NCBI GenBank assembly: GCA_910574195.1
Contig: CAJTBF010000014.1
Span: 40,673 to 104,672, forward strand
Length of the DNA stretch: 64,000 nt
Reading direction: 5' to 3'
Origin: Lachnospiraceae bacterium
GTDB lineage: Bacteria > Bacillota > Clostridia > Lachnospirales > Lachnospiraceae
In this document: positions 7,668 through 16,399 of the stretch, one piece after another
How positions within the stretch are numbered: the stretch's first letter is position 1
How the letters are laid out: every line of letters starts with the position of its first letter
The notes under the pieces: generated by a model
Database searches by the model: none
What the model was told of the DNA's origin: nothing
Seen by the model: only the letters and a program-made list of their open reading frames with translations
Position numbers and translations under genes: made by a program

Positions 7668-8783
7668 GTGATCATTAGCAAGTTTGAAACATGGTGGGTA
7701 AAAAGAGAAAAGAATTTCTTTGACGAGAAGCACAGAGGCAAGAGCAAGATGGACTGGGATGTGGTCGTTTTGAGGTTGACCACAGACACCGGCATACAAG
7801 GTATCTCTACCGCGCTGGCAGCAAGATCGGGACAGGTGACAGAAGGATATCTTCTGGACAATATCGCTCCGGCAGTTCTGGGACGCGACCCATTTGACAG
7901 GGAGGCGATCTGGCAGGATCTATGGAACATTGACAGAAACCTTACGTTTTTCCCGAACTATCTGCCGGGACCTGTGGATGTGGCTCTTTGGGATATATGC
8001 GCAAAGGCTGCGGGCCTGCCGCTGTACAAGTATTTGGGCGCTTACAGGACACAGCTTCCCGTATACGCAAGCGGTCTTTTCCATGACACGGCGGAAGAGT
8101 ATGCTGACGAAGCACTCTTTTATAAAAAGAAAGGAATAGGAGCCTATAAAGCCCATCCGTCCGGATATTGGAAAGGCGACATCGAAGTGCACGAAGCAAT
8201 CAGAGAGGCTGTAGGAAAAGACATGACTCTTATGACCGACCCTGTAGGCGAGTATACGCTGGGACAGGCGATACAGGTAGGCCGCAGCCTTGAAAAGCTT
8301 GACTATTATTGGTTTGAAGAGCCTTTCCGTGATTTTGAAGTAAATAAATACACGGAGTTGTGCGCGGCTCTTGACATTCCGATTCTTGGAACTGAAACCA
8401 CAAGGGGGGCGCACTGGGGAGTAGCGCAATCCATCATAAACAGGGCGACGGATATAGCAAGAGCGGATGTTTCCTGGAAATGGGGGATAACGGGTACGCT
8501 CAAAATCGCTCATTTAGCGGAAAGTTTTGGAATGAACTGTGAACTGCACACCACGACGATGAATTATATGGACATCGCTAACTTGCATGTGGCGTGTGCG
8601 ATACGGAACACAGAATATTTCGAGTATTTTGTTCCGGAAGACAACTTCCGTCTTCCTATGAAGGGAGATATGCCCATCGAAAACGGCGTGATCACCGTTC
8701 CGAATAAACCGGGCGTCGGCGTGGAACTGGATTGGGATCTGATCGATCATTCGACGGCCTCATACAAAAAACTCGTTTACTGA
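7668..8783 (+). CDS. Mandelate racemase/enolase-superfamily sugar-acid dehydratase
   Basis: A 371-aa enolase-superfamily protein with N-terminal capping domain and TIM barrel. Likely metal ligands are D (LMTDPV), E (YWFEEPF) and E (GTETTR), and a C-terminal His in CELHTTT is a candidate acid/base. At the position where the mandelate-racemase group usually has K-x-K, this protein reads AYKAHP, so the second Lys appears to be His. The start is GTG 7668 behind AGGAGG; the reading frame is open further upstream but only through the dispersed repeat. In context it should abstract the proton alpha to the carboxylate and dehydrate an aldonate or aldarate. Substrate unknown. Confidence 0.82.
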   Translation: MIISKFETWWVKREKNFFDEKHRGKSKMDWDVVVLRLTTDTGIQGISTALAARSGQVTEGYLLDNIAPAVLGRDPFDREAIWQDLWNIDRNLTFFPNYLPGPVDVALWDICAKAAGLPLYKYLGAYRTQLPVYASGLFHDTAEEYADEALFYKKKGIGAYKAHPSGYWKGDIEVHEAIREAVGKDMTLMTDPVGEYTLGQAIQVGRSLEKLDYYWFEEPFRDFEVNKYTELCAALDIPILGTETTRGAHWGVAQSIINRATDIARADVSWKWGITGTLKIAHLAESFGMNCELHTTTMNYMDIANLHVACAIRNTEYFEYFVPEDNFRLPMKGDMPIENGVITVPNKPGVGVELDWDLIDHSTASYKKLVY

Positions 8784-8860
8784 TGCGGGAAACCGCATTT
8801 GTATATATGCACATATTTCAATGTGGGAAGGCTAATACAATGAAAAAGGAGGAGAAAGAA

Positions 8861-9925
8861 ATGAAAATGAAAAAAGTATTGGCAATGATACTGATGGTTG
8901 CAATGGTATTCACTTTAGCAGCATGCAGCGGAAGCACGGAGAGTGAAAACACAGACAGTGGAAGTGCAGACAGCGGCAGCACGGACAAAGAAAATGCAGC
9001 AGAAGTGAGCTTTGCATACGAAATGGCAGTAGGGGAACCTGGAGATACCGGAGTAAACGCAGCCAAGGAAGCATTAGAAGAATCCGGTTTTACCGTAAAT
9101 GCGTATCCAAACGGGCAGCTTGGTTCCAAGGACGATGTGATCGACCAGATCCTTGCAGGTGAAAATCTCATCACAGTTGCGGATCCTCTGTATCTCGGAG
9201 AATATGTAGGCGACTTATCTATTCTTTATGGACCTATGCTTTTTGACGATATGGATCAGGCTCTGAATTTTATGGAAAACAGCACGTGGCTCAGAGAAAA
9301 GAATGAAGAACTTGCTGAAAAAGGTCTGAGAATCATCGGATTCAACTGGATCTATGGCGACAGGGTTATCACGACAAAGACGGAGGTTACGGATCCTTCT
9401 CAGCTTAAGGGTATGAAGATCAGAGTAAACTCCAACGATATCCAGATTGAGACTTTCAAGGCTCTCGAAACTGCTCCTACCGCTATGGCGCTGACAGAAG
9501 TATATTCCGCGTTACAGTCCGGAGCGGTTGACGGCTTTGAAAACACGTATTCTACAATGTACAATCAGGGATTCTATGAAGTATGTCCCTATATCTATGA
9601 TGCTCCGATCGTGTGCGCAGTATCGCTGTGGATCTGCGGCGAAGAGTTCTATCAGTCCCTGACAGAGGAGCAGCAGGAGGCACTCTTAGACGCTATGGTA
9701 AAGGGTGCTGACGCGAACAACACGCAAATGAATGAAGAAGCGGCAGGTTATCTTCAGAGTATGATCGATGCAGGCACAAAGGTATATGAACCGTCTGACG
9801 AAGAATTTGAAGCGCTGAAGGAACAGCTTTCAGGTGTCTACACCAATGAAGCGGTAACTTCCCACTGGGATGACAAAGATCTTTACAACACCATTCAGGA
9901 AGAAATCGAAAACTTAAACAAATAA
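8861..9925 (+). CDS. dctP: TRAP transporter substrate-binding lipoprotein (DctP family)
   Basis: Extracellular solute receptor of a TRAP transporter (354 aa). Residues 1-22 are a lipoprotein signal ending in the lipobox LAAC (C22), followed by a Ser/Asp/Gly-rich linker to about 50, then the DctP fold (NAYPNGQLGSKDDVIDQI; LKGMKIRV; the Arg there normally binds the carboxylate of the ligand). The start at 8861 follows AAGGAGG; upstream in-frame codons have no site. The DctQ and DctM genes follow, so uptake is driven by an ion gradient. The ligand is probably the sugar acid degraded by the flanking enzymes. Confidence 0.92.
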   Translation: MKMKKVLAMILMVAMVFTLAACSGSTESENTDSGSADSGSTDKENAAEVSFAYEMAVGEPGDTGVNAAKEALEESGFTVNAYPNGQLGSKDDVIDQILAGENLITVADPLYLGEYVGDLSILYGPMLFDDMDQALNFMENSTWLREKNEELAEKGLRIIGFNWIYGDRVITTKTEVTDPSQLKGMKIRVNSNDIQIETFKALETAPTAMALTEVYSALQSGAVDGFENTYSTMYNQGFYEVCPYIYDAPIVCAVSLWICGEEFYQSLTEEQQEALLDAMVKGADANNTQMNEEAAGYLQSMIDAGTKVYEPSDEEFEALKEQLSGVYTNEAVTSHWDDKDLYNTIQEEIENLNK

Positions 9926-9968
9926 CCAAAACGAATCAGCACATCATTTATTTGTATTCGTTCACTCG

Positions 9969-10019
9969 TGGGAACTGCCGCCTGGCTGGCTGAAAAGCCT
10001 GTCGAAGCGGTAGTTCCCA
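9969..10019 (+). promoter_or_regulatory. Intercistronic hairpin between dctP and dctQ
   Basis: A 13-bp stem, TGGGAACTGCCGC (9969-9981) with GCGGTAGTTCCCA (10007-10019), one G-U pair and no T tract. Such hairpins after binding-protein genes commonly protect the upstream message and keep the binding protein in excess over the membrane subunits. Confidence 0.7.
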
Positions 10020-10047
10020 TATTCACAAAATATTGGGAGACTTGATC

Positions 10048-10545
10048 ATGAAAAAGAAGAACATTTTAAATAATCTTGATTCGATCGTCGCCGGTTCTGT
10101 ATTTATTTTTATGCTGCTTTTTACGGTAGCTTCTGTTTTTATGAGATATATTGTAGGTCAGCCGTTTATCGTTACGGAAGAAATACAGCTGTGGTGCATG
10201 GTATGGCTGGTGTTCTTTGGAATTGTAGTTGTCAGCAGACAAGGATCTCATATCGCGATTGATATCATCGTGGACAGTTTGCCTGAAAAAATCAGAAGAA
10301 TCGTTGAAACGCTCATATATTTAATGACGTTGGCAATTATGGGATATGTGTTATATCAAGGTATCATGTACGTACAGCATATGATTGTACATGACAGAAA
10401 GACGATCATGCTTGGAGTCTCTTATGGAATTATATACGGAGCTGTTCCCGTCAGCTTCACATTTTCATTTATCTATACTGTAAGAGATCTTATAAAACTT
10501 TGGAAAAAACCAGATGTTGAAGAGGAGGTAGAGAAGAATGAGTAA
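10048..10545 (+). CDS. dctQ: TRAP transporter small permease (DctQ family)
   Basis: A 165-aa membrane protein with about four transmembrane helices (roughly residues 12-35, 45-65, 85-105 and 125-145) and the family pattern VFMRYIVGQPF...EEIQLWCMVWLVFFG...SHIAIDI. It forms the small membrane subunit that pairs with DctM. The ATG at 10048 is preceded by GGAG at 8 nt. The gene overlaps dctM by 8 nt, suggesting translational coupling. Confidence 0.9.
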   Translation: MKKKNILNNLDSIVAGSVFIFMLLFTVASVFMRYIVGQPFIVTEEIQLWCMVWLVFFGIVVVSRQGSHIAIDIIVDSLPEKIRRIVETLIYLMTLAIMGYVLYQGIMYVQHMIVHDRKTIMLGVSYGIIYGAVPVSFTFSFIYTVRDLIKLWKKPDVEEEVEKNE

Positions 10546-11821
10546 GGTTATAATTCTTTCCTTCATAGTTTTACTTGTATGTCTGTTTCTGAAAATGTCT
10601 GTGTTTGCAGCCATGTTGACAGCATCTGCGGTATATTTTTTTGTAGGCGGACAAGTCACACCTTATATACTCGACCAGAGAATGATATCCGGTGTGGAAT
10701 CCATACCGCTTATGGCCGTGCCGTTTTTTATAGGCGCCGGCGTTTTTATGAACTATTCGGGTATAACCAGAAGAATCATGGATTTCTGTGAAGTGCTGAC
10801 AGGAAAGCTTCCGGGCGGCCTTGCGCAGGTGAACATTTTACTTTCTACTATCATGGGGGGCCTTTCCGGTTCCAGCCTTGCAGACGCTGCGATGGAAGCA
10901 AAGATGCTGGTTCCCGAGATGGAAAAAAGAGGTCTGCCCAAAGATTTTTCTTCCGTAATCACAGCCTTTTCAGCAGTGATAACACCGCTGATCCCACCGG
11001 GAATCGCAATGATCCTTTATGGTTCTATCGCACAGATCTCCATAGGGAAACTGTTTATTGCCGGAATCGGTCCCGGGTTGCTGACCTGTATCGCGATGAT
11101 GGTGCTTACGGGCGTCATTTCCAAGAAGAGAAAATACAGAACCCTTGATGAAAAATTCACAGTCTCACGGCTTGGAAAGGCATTTAAACCGGCCGCTGCC
11201 TCTCTGTGCCTTCCGATCATCATTATCGGCGGAATAAGAATCGGTGTGTTCACTGCGACAGAAGCCGGAGCGATTGCGTGTTTATACGCACTTATACTCG
11301 GCTTAAGCTATAAAGAACTCAACATAAAAACTTTTCTTAGCGGCGTCAGAGAAACTGTAGAGACAACGGCGGCGGTACTGATTATCGTAGGCGCGGCATC
11401 CACGTTCGCATGGATCCTTACACGCGAACAGATACCGCAGTATCTTGCAAACCTCATGGTAACGTCCATAGGAAGCAAGTATCTGTATCTGTTGATCGTG
11501 AATCTGTTCCTCCTGGTTGTAGGAATGTTTATCGAAGGAAACGCAGCATTGATCGTACTGGTTCCGCTGCTTCACCCCATCGCGCTTGAGTTCAATATCG
11601 ATCCGATCCAGTTCGCGACGATTTTCAATTTTAACATGGCGATCGGTTCTATTACTCCGCCGCTTGGAACTCTGATGTTTACGACGATTGGTGTAACCGG
11701 TTGTTCTATGAAACAATTCCTGAAGGAGAGTATCCCTTACTTCATACTGTTCTTCGCGATTCTGTTGGCAATAAGCTATGTGCCTTTCTTCACGTTAGGG
11801 CTTGTAAATCTGATTTATTAG
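10538..11821 (+). CDS. dctM: TRAP transporter large permease (DctM family)
   Basis: A 427-aa transport channel subunit with about 11-12 hydrophobic helices. Family marks include the IMGGLSGSSLADAAM segment, the SSVITAFSAVITPLIPPGIAMILYG region (read in parts) and SITPPLG near the C-terminus. It starts behind AGGAGG inside the end of dctQ. With DctP and DctQ it completes a sodium- or proton-coupled carboxylate importer in the cytoplasmic membrane. It is followed by an intergenic hairpin and the LarA-like gene. Confidence 0.92.
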   Translation: MSKVIILSFIVLLVCLFLKMSVFAAMLTASAVYFFVGGQVTPYILDQRMISGVESIPLMAVPFFIGAGVFMNYSGITRRIMDFCEVLTGKLPGGLAQVNILLSTIMGGLSGSSLADAAMEAKMLVPEMEKRGLPKDFSSVITAFSAVITPLIPPGIAMILYGSIAQISIGKLFIAGIGPGLLTCIAMMVLTGVISKKRKYRTLDEKFTVSRLGKAFKPAAASLCLPIIIIGGIRIGVFTATEAGAIACLYALILGLSYKELNIKTFLSGVRETVETTAAVLIIVGAASTFAWILTREQIPQYLANLMVTSIGSKYLYLLIVNLFLLVVGMFIEGNAALIVLVPLLHPIALEFNIDPIQFATIFNFNMAIGSITPPLGTLMFTTIGVTGCSMKQFLKESIPYFILFFAILLAISYVPFFTLGLVNLIY

Positions 11822-11878
11822 AGCGCGTTTGAAAATTGTTTTCTGGCAGATGACGGGAATGAATTTTCAAACATGCTC
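11821..11878 (+). promoter_or_regulatory. Intercistronic hairpin between dctM and the larA-like gene
   Basis: GAGC (11821-11824) and GTTTGAAAATT (11827-11837) pair with AATTTTCAAAC (11862-11872) and GCTC (11875-11878). There is no T tract, so it is more likely a message-stabilising or attenuating hairpin than a full terminator. Confidence 0.65.
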
Positions 11879-11901
11879 CAGGAAAAAAGGAGAAATAATC
11901 C

Positions 11902-13200
11902 ATGTATATAGAATTTCCGAAAGTGGAGGGTATCATTGTTCAGGAAAATCAAAACAATTCCGGGCTTCCTAAAATGCTGACGATAAGGCAGAGCTTTGAT
12001 GATGAAAAAATAATCGACATTCCGGGGCATATAAAAAAGGAGATGGAGAAGCTTTCCCACAAGGCTGATTGGTTTTCAGGCAAACGGATCGCCATCACAT
12101 CAGGAAGCCGTGGGATTCCCAACATCCATATCGCGCTGAAGGCTGTATGCGATCAGCTGAAAGAATGGGGAGCTCTTCCGTTTATCGTTCCTGCAATGGG
12201 AAGCCATGGAGGCGCAACGGCCGATGGGCAGAAAGAAGTCCTGGAATCCTTTGGAATCACAGAGGAATTCGTAGGCGTTCCAATCTGTTCCTCCATGGAT
12301 GTGGTGCACTATGGAGACCTGCCGGACGGTACACCGTTGTATTGTGATAAACTGGCTTTTGAATCAGACGGTATCGTAGTCCTGCATAAGGTGAAGCCTC
12401 ATACGGATTTTCGTGGAGAGCATGAAAGCGGACTGCTTAAGATGATTGCCATAGGTCTGGGCAAGCACAAAGGAGCCGCCGCAATACATTCCCATGGCTT
12501 CTATGGATTTGAGGGAAAGATCGTGGGTGCCGCAAAGCAGTTTCTTGAAAAAGCGCCGGTTGCTTTCGCAGTGGGAATCGTGCAGAACGCTTATGACGAA
12601 CTGTGTACCATTGAAGTGGCAGAGAAAGAGGACATCTTTGAAGCAGATGCGAGACTGCTGAAAGAAGCAAGGACAAAGATGGCAGGATTCAAATTTGACG
12701 ATATCGATGTCCTGATCATCGATGAAATAGGAAAAAATATCAGTGGATTTGGATTCGACCCGAATATCGTAGGAAGATCAAACAACAAGAACTATGGTGT
12801 AAACGATCCGATCCAGATAAAGCGTTTGTTTATCCGGGGGCTCACACCTGAATCCCACCATAACGGCTGCGGTCTGGTTGCAGCAGATATTACAACGAGA
12901 CGGTGCCTTAACGATGTGGATTGGGCGCCCACATGGACAAACTTTGTTGCCTGTACGGAGATCCAGGGCGGAAAGATCCCGATGTATTTAAACAACGACA
13001 GGGACGCTTTGCTCATGGCGATAAGAAGTTGCGGAGGAGAGTCGCGTCCATTGCGAATGGCAAGAATAAAAAACACGCTTTGCATGTTTGAAATGGAAGT
13101 TTCCGAAGCGCTTTATGATCTGATCAAAGACAGGGAGGACGTGGAGCTTGTAAGAGAAGCACATGAGATCGAATTTGACAGAGAAGGTTTTATGGTATAG
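11902..13200 (+). CDS. LarA-family (DUF2088) nickel-pincer racemase/epimerase homolog
   Basis: A 432-aa homolog of lactate racemase LarA. Visible family parts: PAMGSHGGATADGQ (97-110, with H102), VKPHTDFRG (164-172), SGLLKMIAIGLGKHKG (176-191) and IHSHGF (195-200). K180 and H196 are 16 apart, like the cofactor-binding Lys184 and His200 of LarA, but this is an eye alignment. LarA enzymes racemise or epimerise alpha-hydroxy acids with a nickel-pincer nucleotide made by LarB, LarC and LarE; none of these is in the window. As last gene of the sugar-acid operon, a C2-epimerase for an aldonate fits (relatives acting on sugar acids are known), but this is inference. The start follows AAGGAG. Confidence 0.8.
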   Translation: MYIEFPKVEGIIVQENQNNSGLPKMLTIRQSFDDEKIIDIPGHIKKEMEKLSHKADWFSGKRIAITSGSRGIPNIHIALKAVCDQLKEWGALPFIVPAMGSHGGATADGQKEVLESFGITEEFVGVPICSSMDVVHYGDLPDGTPLYCDKLAFESDGIVVLHKVKPHTDFRGEHESGLLKMIAIGLGKHKGAAAIHSHGFYGFEGKIVGAAKQFLEKAPVAFAVGIVQNAYDELCTIEVAEKEDIFEADARLLKEARTKMAGFKFDDIDVLIIDEIGKNISGFGFDPNIVGRSNNKNYGVNDPIQIKRLFIRGLTPESHHNGCGLVAADITTRRCLNDVDWAPTWTNFVACTEIQGGKIPMYLNNDRDALLMAIRSCGGESRPLRMARIKNTLCMFEMEVSEALYDLIKDREDVELVREAHEIEFDREGFMV

Positions 13201-13226
13201 AAACTTCCTATATCTTATTTATAGGG

Positions 13227-13281
13227 CTGTCGCTTTTACGGTAAAAAAATCGTGAAGCGGCAGCTACTTTTGCCTTTTTTA
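13227..13281 (+). terminator. Terminator of the plus-strand sugar-acid operon
   Basis: CTGTCGCTT (13227-13235) pairs with AAGCGGCAG (13255-13263), one G-U pair, then a T-rich stretch ending TTTTTT. Confidence 0.7.
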
Positions 13282-13354
13282 TGTTTATATTTACGCGATT
13301 CTAATTAGAAAAGTTGTCTTGAAATAAAAAAGGATGTAATTTTTTACACAGAAA

Positions 13355-13391
13355 AGGAGCTGCGCATCAATTACCTGATACGACAGCTCCT
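13355..13391 (-). terminator. Terminator of the minus-strand operon
   Basis: On the minus strand, AGGAGCTG...CAGCTCCT (plus 13355-13362 and 13384-13391) is followed by a short T run. It lies between the two convergent operons. Confidence 0.7.
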
Positions 13392-13420
13392 GGAGTACAA
13401 ATAAATGCTTTAACTAAATG

Positions 13421-14161
13421 CTAAAAACCGAGGGCGAGAGCGCCTCCGTCAAGGGCGTAATCCTGTCCTGTGATATATTTTGCGTTATCGCTCAAAAGGA
13501 ATCTTGCAAGAGCGCCCAGATCTTCGGTATTGCCGTATTCATGTAAGGGGATTCTTGCCAGGGTTTTCGCCTGCCTTTCCGGGTCGTATACCTGTTTGCT
13601 CATTTCGCTGGGGAACCATCCCGGGGCGATACTGTTTACACAGATGTTGTCGTTTGCCCATTCGATGGCAAGACCGCGTGTGATCCCTAAAACTGCGGAT
13701 TTACTGATGCAGTAAGGAACGACCTCGACGAAGCCGAGATGTGCCGCCATGCTGCTTATGGTTATGATTCTGCCCTTATGAGGACTTTTCCTGAGGTAAG
13801 GATAGCAAAGCTGGCATAGATGGAAAATACTGTCAACGTTGACAGACATGATCCCCCGATAATCCTCCATGGGAAAAACCTCAGCGCGGCACTTTTTGTT
13901 TATTCCGGCATTGTTGAAAAGAAAATCGAGTCCCTCCTCCGCCACCTCCGTTACGATCCTTTTCATCTCATCGTAGCAGGTTACATCGCCTTTGATATGA
14001 ATCACGCCCTCGTGGCTTTCTTCCCAACCTTCTTTTACCCTGCCGGTCCTGCTTATTGCATACACGGTGGCGCCTGCATCGGCGAGCGTGTTGGCGATTT
14101 GATAGCCGATGCCGCTGCTTCCTCCTGTGAGCAGTCCAATGCGTCCTTCTAATTCTTTCAT
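13421..14161 (-). CDS. Short-chain dehydrogenase/reductase (second SDR)
   Basis: Classical SDR of 246 aa: TGGSSGIG (12-19), NNAG (83-86), catalytic S136/S137, Y150 and K154, and a C-terminal ALDGGALALGF tail. The start is preceded by AGGAGG. Last gene of the minus-strand operon, 12 nt after the Zn dehydrogenase. The same three enzyme classes (Zn dehydrogenase, SDR, enolase superfamily) occur in the opposing operon, so it probably acts on a related sugar acid. The family is firm; the substrate is unknown. Confidence 0.88.
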   Translation of the reverse strand: MKELEGRIGLLTGGSSGIGYQIANTLADAGATVYAISRTGRVKEGWEESHEGVIHIKGDVTCYDEMKRIVTEVAEEGLDFLFNNAGINKKCRAEVFPMEDYRGIMSVNVDSIFHLCQLCYPYLRKSPHKGRIITISSMAAHLGFVEVVPYCISKSAVLGITRGLAIEWANDNICVNSIAPGWFPSEMSKQVYDPERQAKTLARIPLHEYGNTEDLGALARFLLSDNAKYITGQDYALDGGALALGF

Positions 14162-14173
14162 ATAGACCTCCTG

Positions 14174-15199
14174 CTATTTTCTAAAATCAAAGATCGCTTT
14201 CACGATATAGTCGGATTCTTTATCCATTTCAGCAAAAGCTTCCTCCGTCTGCTCCGGCGTGTAGGTCCTGGAAATGAGTTTTTTCAAATCGACCACGCCG
14301 TCACGAACCAATTGTATGACTTCTTTGAAGTCGTCATTGGTTGCAGCTTTGCTCCCTCGTATTGTCATTTCTTTTGTCTGTATATCGAGAAAATTATAAT
14401 CTGCGTTGTGTTTTGCTACCCCGATCTGAATAAACTGTCCGCGGCAGGCTACCGCCTTTGAACAGCCGACAAAAGTTGAGGGGGCGCCGACAGCTTCGAC
14501 GGTGATATCAAATCCGTCGCCGCCGGTTATATCGCGTATGTATTTGTCCAAAGCCTCTTCTCTGTTGTTTACGAAACTGCCGTCAAAGCCAAAGTTTTCC
14601 ACGGCAAAGGAAACTTTATCAGAGGCAATATCACAGATATATACCTTTGCGTTCGAGTGCTTTGCGGCTACGCCTGCGAGGATACCTATGGCGCCTGCCC
14701 CAAAGATCAGTACTTTATCGCCCGGACGGATGGTTGCTCTTTTCATCGCATGATAGCTGATACAGAACGGTTCAATAAGAGCCACTACTTCCGGGTCGAG
14801 ACCGGATGCGTCAAAGAGTCTTTTGACGGGCATCACAAAGTATTCGCTGAAAGCGCCTTCCCGTTTTACTCCCATAGTCTGGTTATTGATACATGCAGTG
14901 AAAAAACCTCTTCTGCAGGCATAACAGGTGCCGCAGTTGAAATAGGGGTTGCCGGTCACCAGCATCCCTTTTTTAATTCCGTACTGGTTTTCAGGGGCTT
15001 CCATGACCTCCGCCGCGAACTCGTGACCTACGACGCGGGGAAATGTGGTATAAGCGGAAACGCCTCTGTACGAAGAAAGATCGCTTCCGCATACGCCGCC
15101 GACTACCATTTTGAGTAATGCTTCGCCGGGCCCCGGAACGGGGATATCCTGCTCATAAACGTAAGCCGTACCCGGTTTTTCGATTCGTATAGATTTCAT
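14174..15199 (-). CDS. Zinc-dependent medium-chain dehydrogenase (paralog)
   Basis: A 341-aa zinc MDR dehydrogenase clearly paralogous to the product at 3524-4540: both share KMVVGG-CGSDLS-YRG, NPYFNCG-CY-CR, NNQTMGV-R-GAFSEYF and TGGDGFD-TVEAVG. Catalytic zinc ligands (CGSD, GHE) and the four structural cysteines are kept, and FGAGAIG binds NAD(P). The start is set at 15199, with AGGAGG 6 nt upstream; 10 further in-frame codons lie before it. Second gene of the minus-strand operon. Probably oxidises a sugar acid or polyol stereoisomer different from that used by the paralog (inference). Confidence 0.88.
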   Translation of the reverse strand: MKSIRIEKPGTAYVYEQDIPVPGPGEALLKMVVGGVCGSDLSSYRGVSAYTTFPRVVGHEFAAEVMEAPENQYGIKKGMLVTGNPYFNCGTCYACRRGFFTACINNQTMGVKREGAFSEYFVMPVKRLFDASGLDPEVVALIEPFCISYHAMKRATIRPGDKVLIFGAGAIGILAGVAAKHSNAKVYICDIASDKVSFAVENFGFDGSFVNNREEALDKYIRDITGGDGFDITVEAVGAPSTFVGCSKAVACRGQFIQIGVAKHNADYNFLDIQTKEMTIRGSKAATNDDFKEVIQLVRDGVVDLKKLISRTYTPEQTEEAFAEMDKESDYIVKAIFDFRK

Positions 15200-15250
15200 A
15201 TGTATTCCTCCTTTATTTCCGCGAAGCAACGAGCCAGGTGGGCATGTTTG

Positions 15251-16357
15251 CTACGGGGTATTTGACTTGATCTCCGTCATATACTTATGAAGGAAACGAA
15301 AGCCCCAGCCGTCCCCTTCTCTTGGAGTTGCAAATCCGTTTTCGACAGGCAATGTGTTATCTATGATCGCGTCGATCCAGTCGAAGCTTTCGGCTCCGTA
15401 ATAGTTCGGGATCGTAGTAAGAAGCGGAACATCGTAATCCTTATAGTAATGCGGAAGCATGGGGATTCCGTATGCACCGGCAAGACTTGCCGCGTCCCTC
15501 CAGGCATCCACACCGCCTATGCGGATAATGTCAGGCTGCCAAAGGTCTATGGCATCACGTTTGATCAGTTCACGAAGCGGGATTGTGTTGTATTCGCGTT
15601 CGCCCATAGCAAGACTGATCCTGGTGGAGGAGTGTATTGTCTTATATCCATCATAATTGGTATTTTTTATAGGCTCCTCGAACCAAAAGATTCCCAGATC
15701 CTCAACGGAAGATATGAGCTTGATGGCGGAAGCGACATCCATGCCCTGATTTGCGTCGATCATGATGTTTATGCCGCTTCCGACGGCTTCTTTTACCAGA
15801 TGGAGACGTCTTATATCACGTTCCATGTCAGGACTTCCCACCTTTATCTTTACTGCAGTAAAACCTCTCTTTTTGTAGTCGACTACCTCATCAATCAATT
15901 CCTGATCCGTGTAATTAAGCCATCCGCCGCTTCCATAGACAGGTATCTTGTGGTTATGGCAGCCAAGCAGCTTGTATACAGGCAGTTTATTGCACTTCGC
16001 CCATGCGTCCCACATAGCAACATTGACTGCGGCAAGAGGCCATTGGTTTAGCCCCACATTGCCGAAATATTCTGTCTCTTTGGAATAATCCTGCATGAGC
16101 TGTCTTGTTTCGTAAGCGTGGTATTTGCGATCCTTAACGAATCTCCTGATATCTTTCAGTGCGCCTTCGATGGCATTTGGGCTGTATTCAAAAGCGAGCA
16201 GATAACCTTGCCCGATCATGCCGTTGCTGCATTCCACTTCTACGATATAGAACGCGATGGCATCGATATCGTGCGTGGCGTCTGCGATGGGTCTTGAAAG
16301 CTGGCTGACTGCATGATAAATTCTTAAATCTTTGATGACAGTATCTTTGTTGTTCAT
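15251..16357 (-). CDS. Mandelate racemase/muconate lactonizing-family enzyme
   Basis: A 368-aa enolase-superfamily enzyme of the mandelate-racemase subgroup. It keeps the full catalytic set by appearance: K-x-K (AVKIKVG), metal ligands D (MIDANQG), E (FWFEEP) and E (AMGERE), and the C-terminal His in MLPHYYKD. The start at 16357 has a perfect AGGAGG; an upstream in-frame start would add 8 codons. First gene of the minus-strand operon behind the palindromic promoter. Dehydration or epimerisation of an aldonate or aldarate is expected. It differs from the enzyme at 7668-8783, which lacks the second Lys, so the two are not simple duplicates. Confidence 0.87.
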   Translation of the reverse strand: MNNKDTVIKDLRIYHAVSQLSRPIADATHDIDAIAFYIVEVECSNGMIGQGYLLAFEYSPNAIEGALKDIRRFVKDRKYHAYETRQLMQDYSKETEYFGNVGLNQWPLAAVNVAMWDAWAKCNKLPVYKLLGCHNHKIPVYGSGGWLNYTDQELIDEVVDYKKRGFTAVKIKVGSPDMERDIRRLHLVKEAVGSGINIMIDANQGMDVASAIKLISSVEDLGIFWFEEPIKNTNYDGYKTIHSSTRISLAMGEREYNTIPLRELIKRDAIDLWQPDIIRIGGVDAWRDAASLAGAYGIPMLPHYYKDYDVPLLTTIPNYYGAESFDWIDAIIDNTLPVENGFATPREGDGWGFRFLHKYMTEIKSNTP

Positions 16358-16399
16358 TTTACCTCCTTTTATATTACACATCCGATATTGTTTATAATA

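Noticed and set aside
13421..16357. The minus-strand trio as a simple inverted duplication of plus-strand genes
   Set aside because: Only the Zn dehydrogenases are close paralogs; the SDRs and enolase-superfamily proteins are distant and differ in catalytic residues, so no recent segmental duplication is implied.
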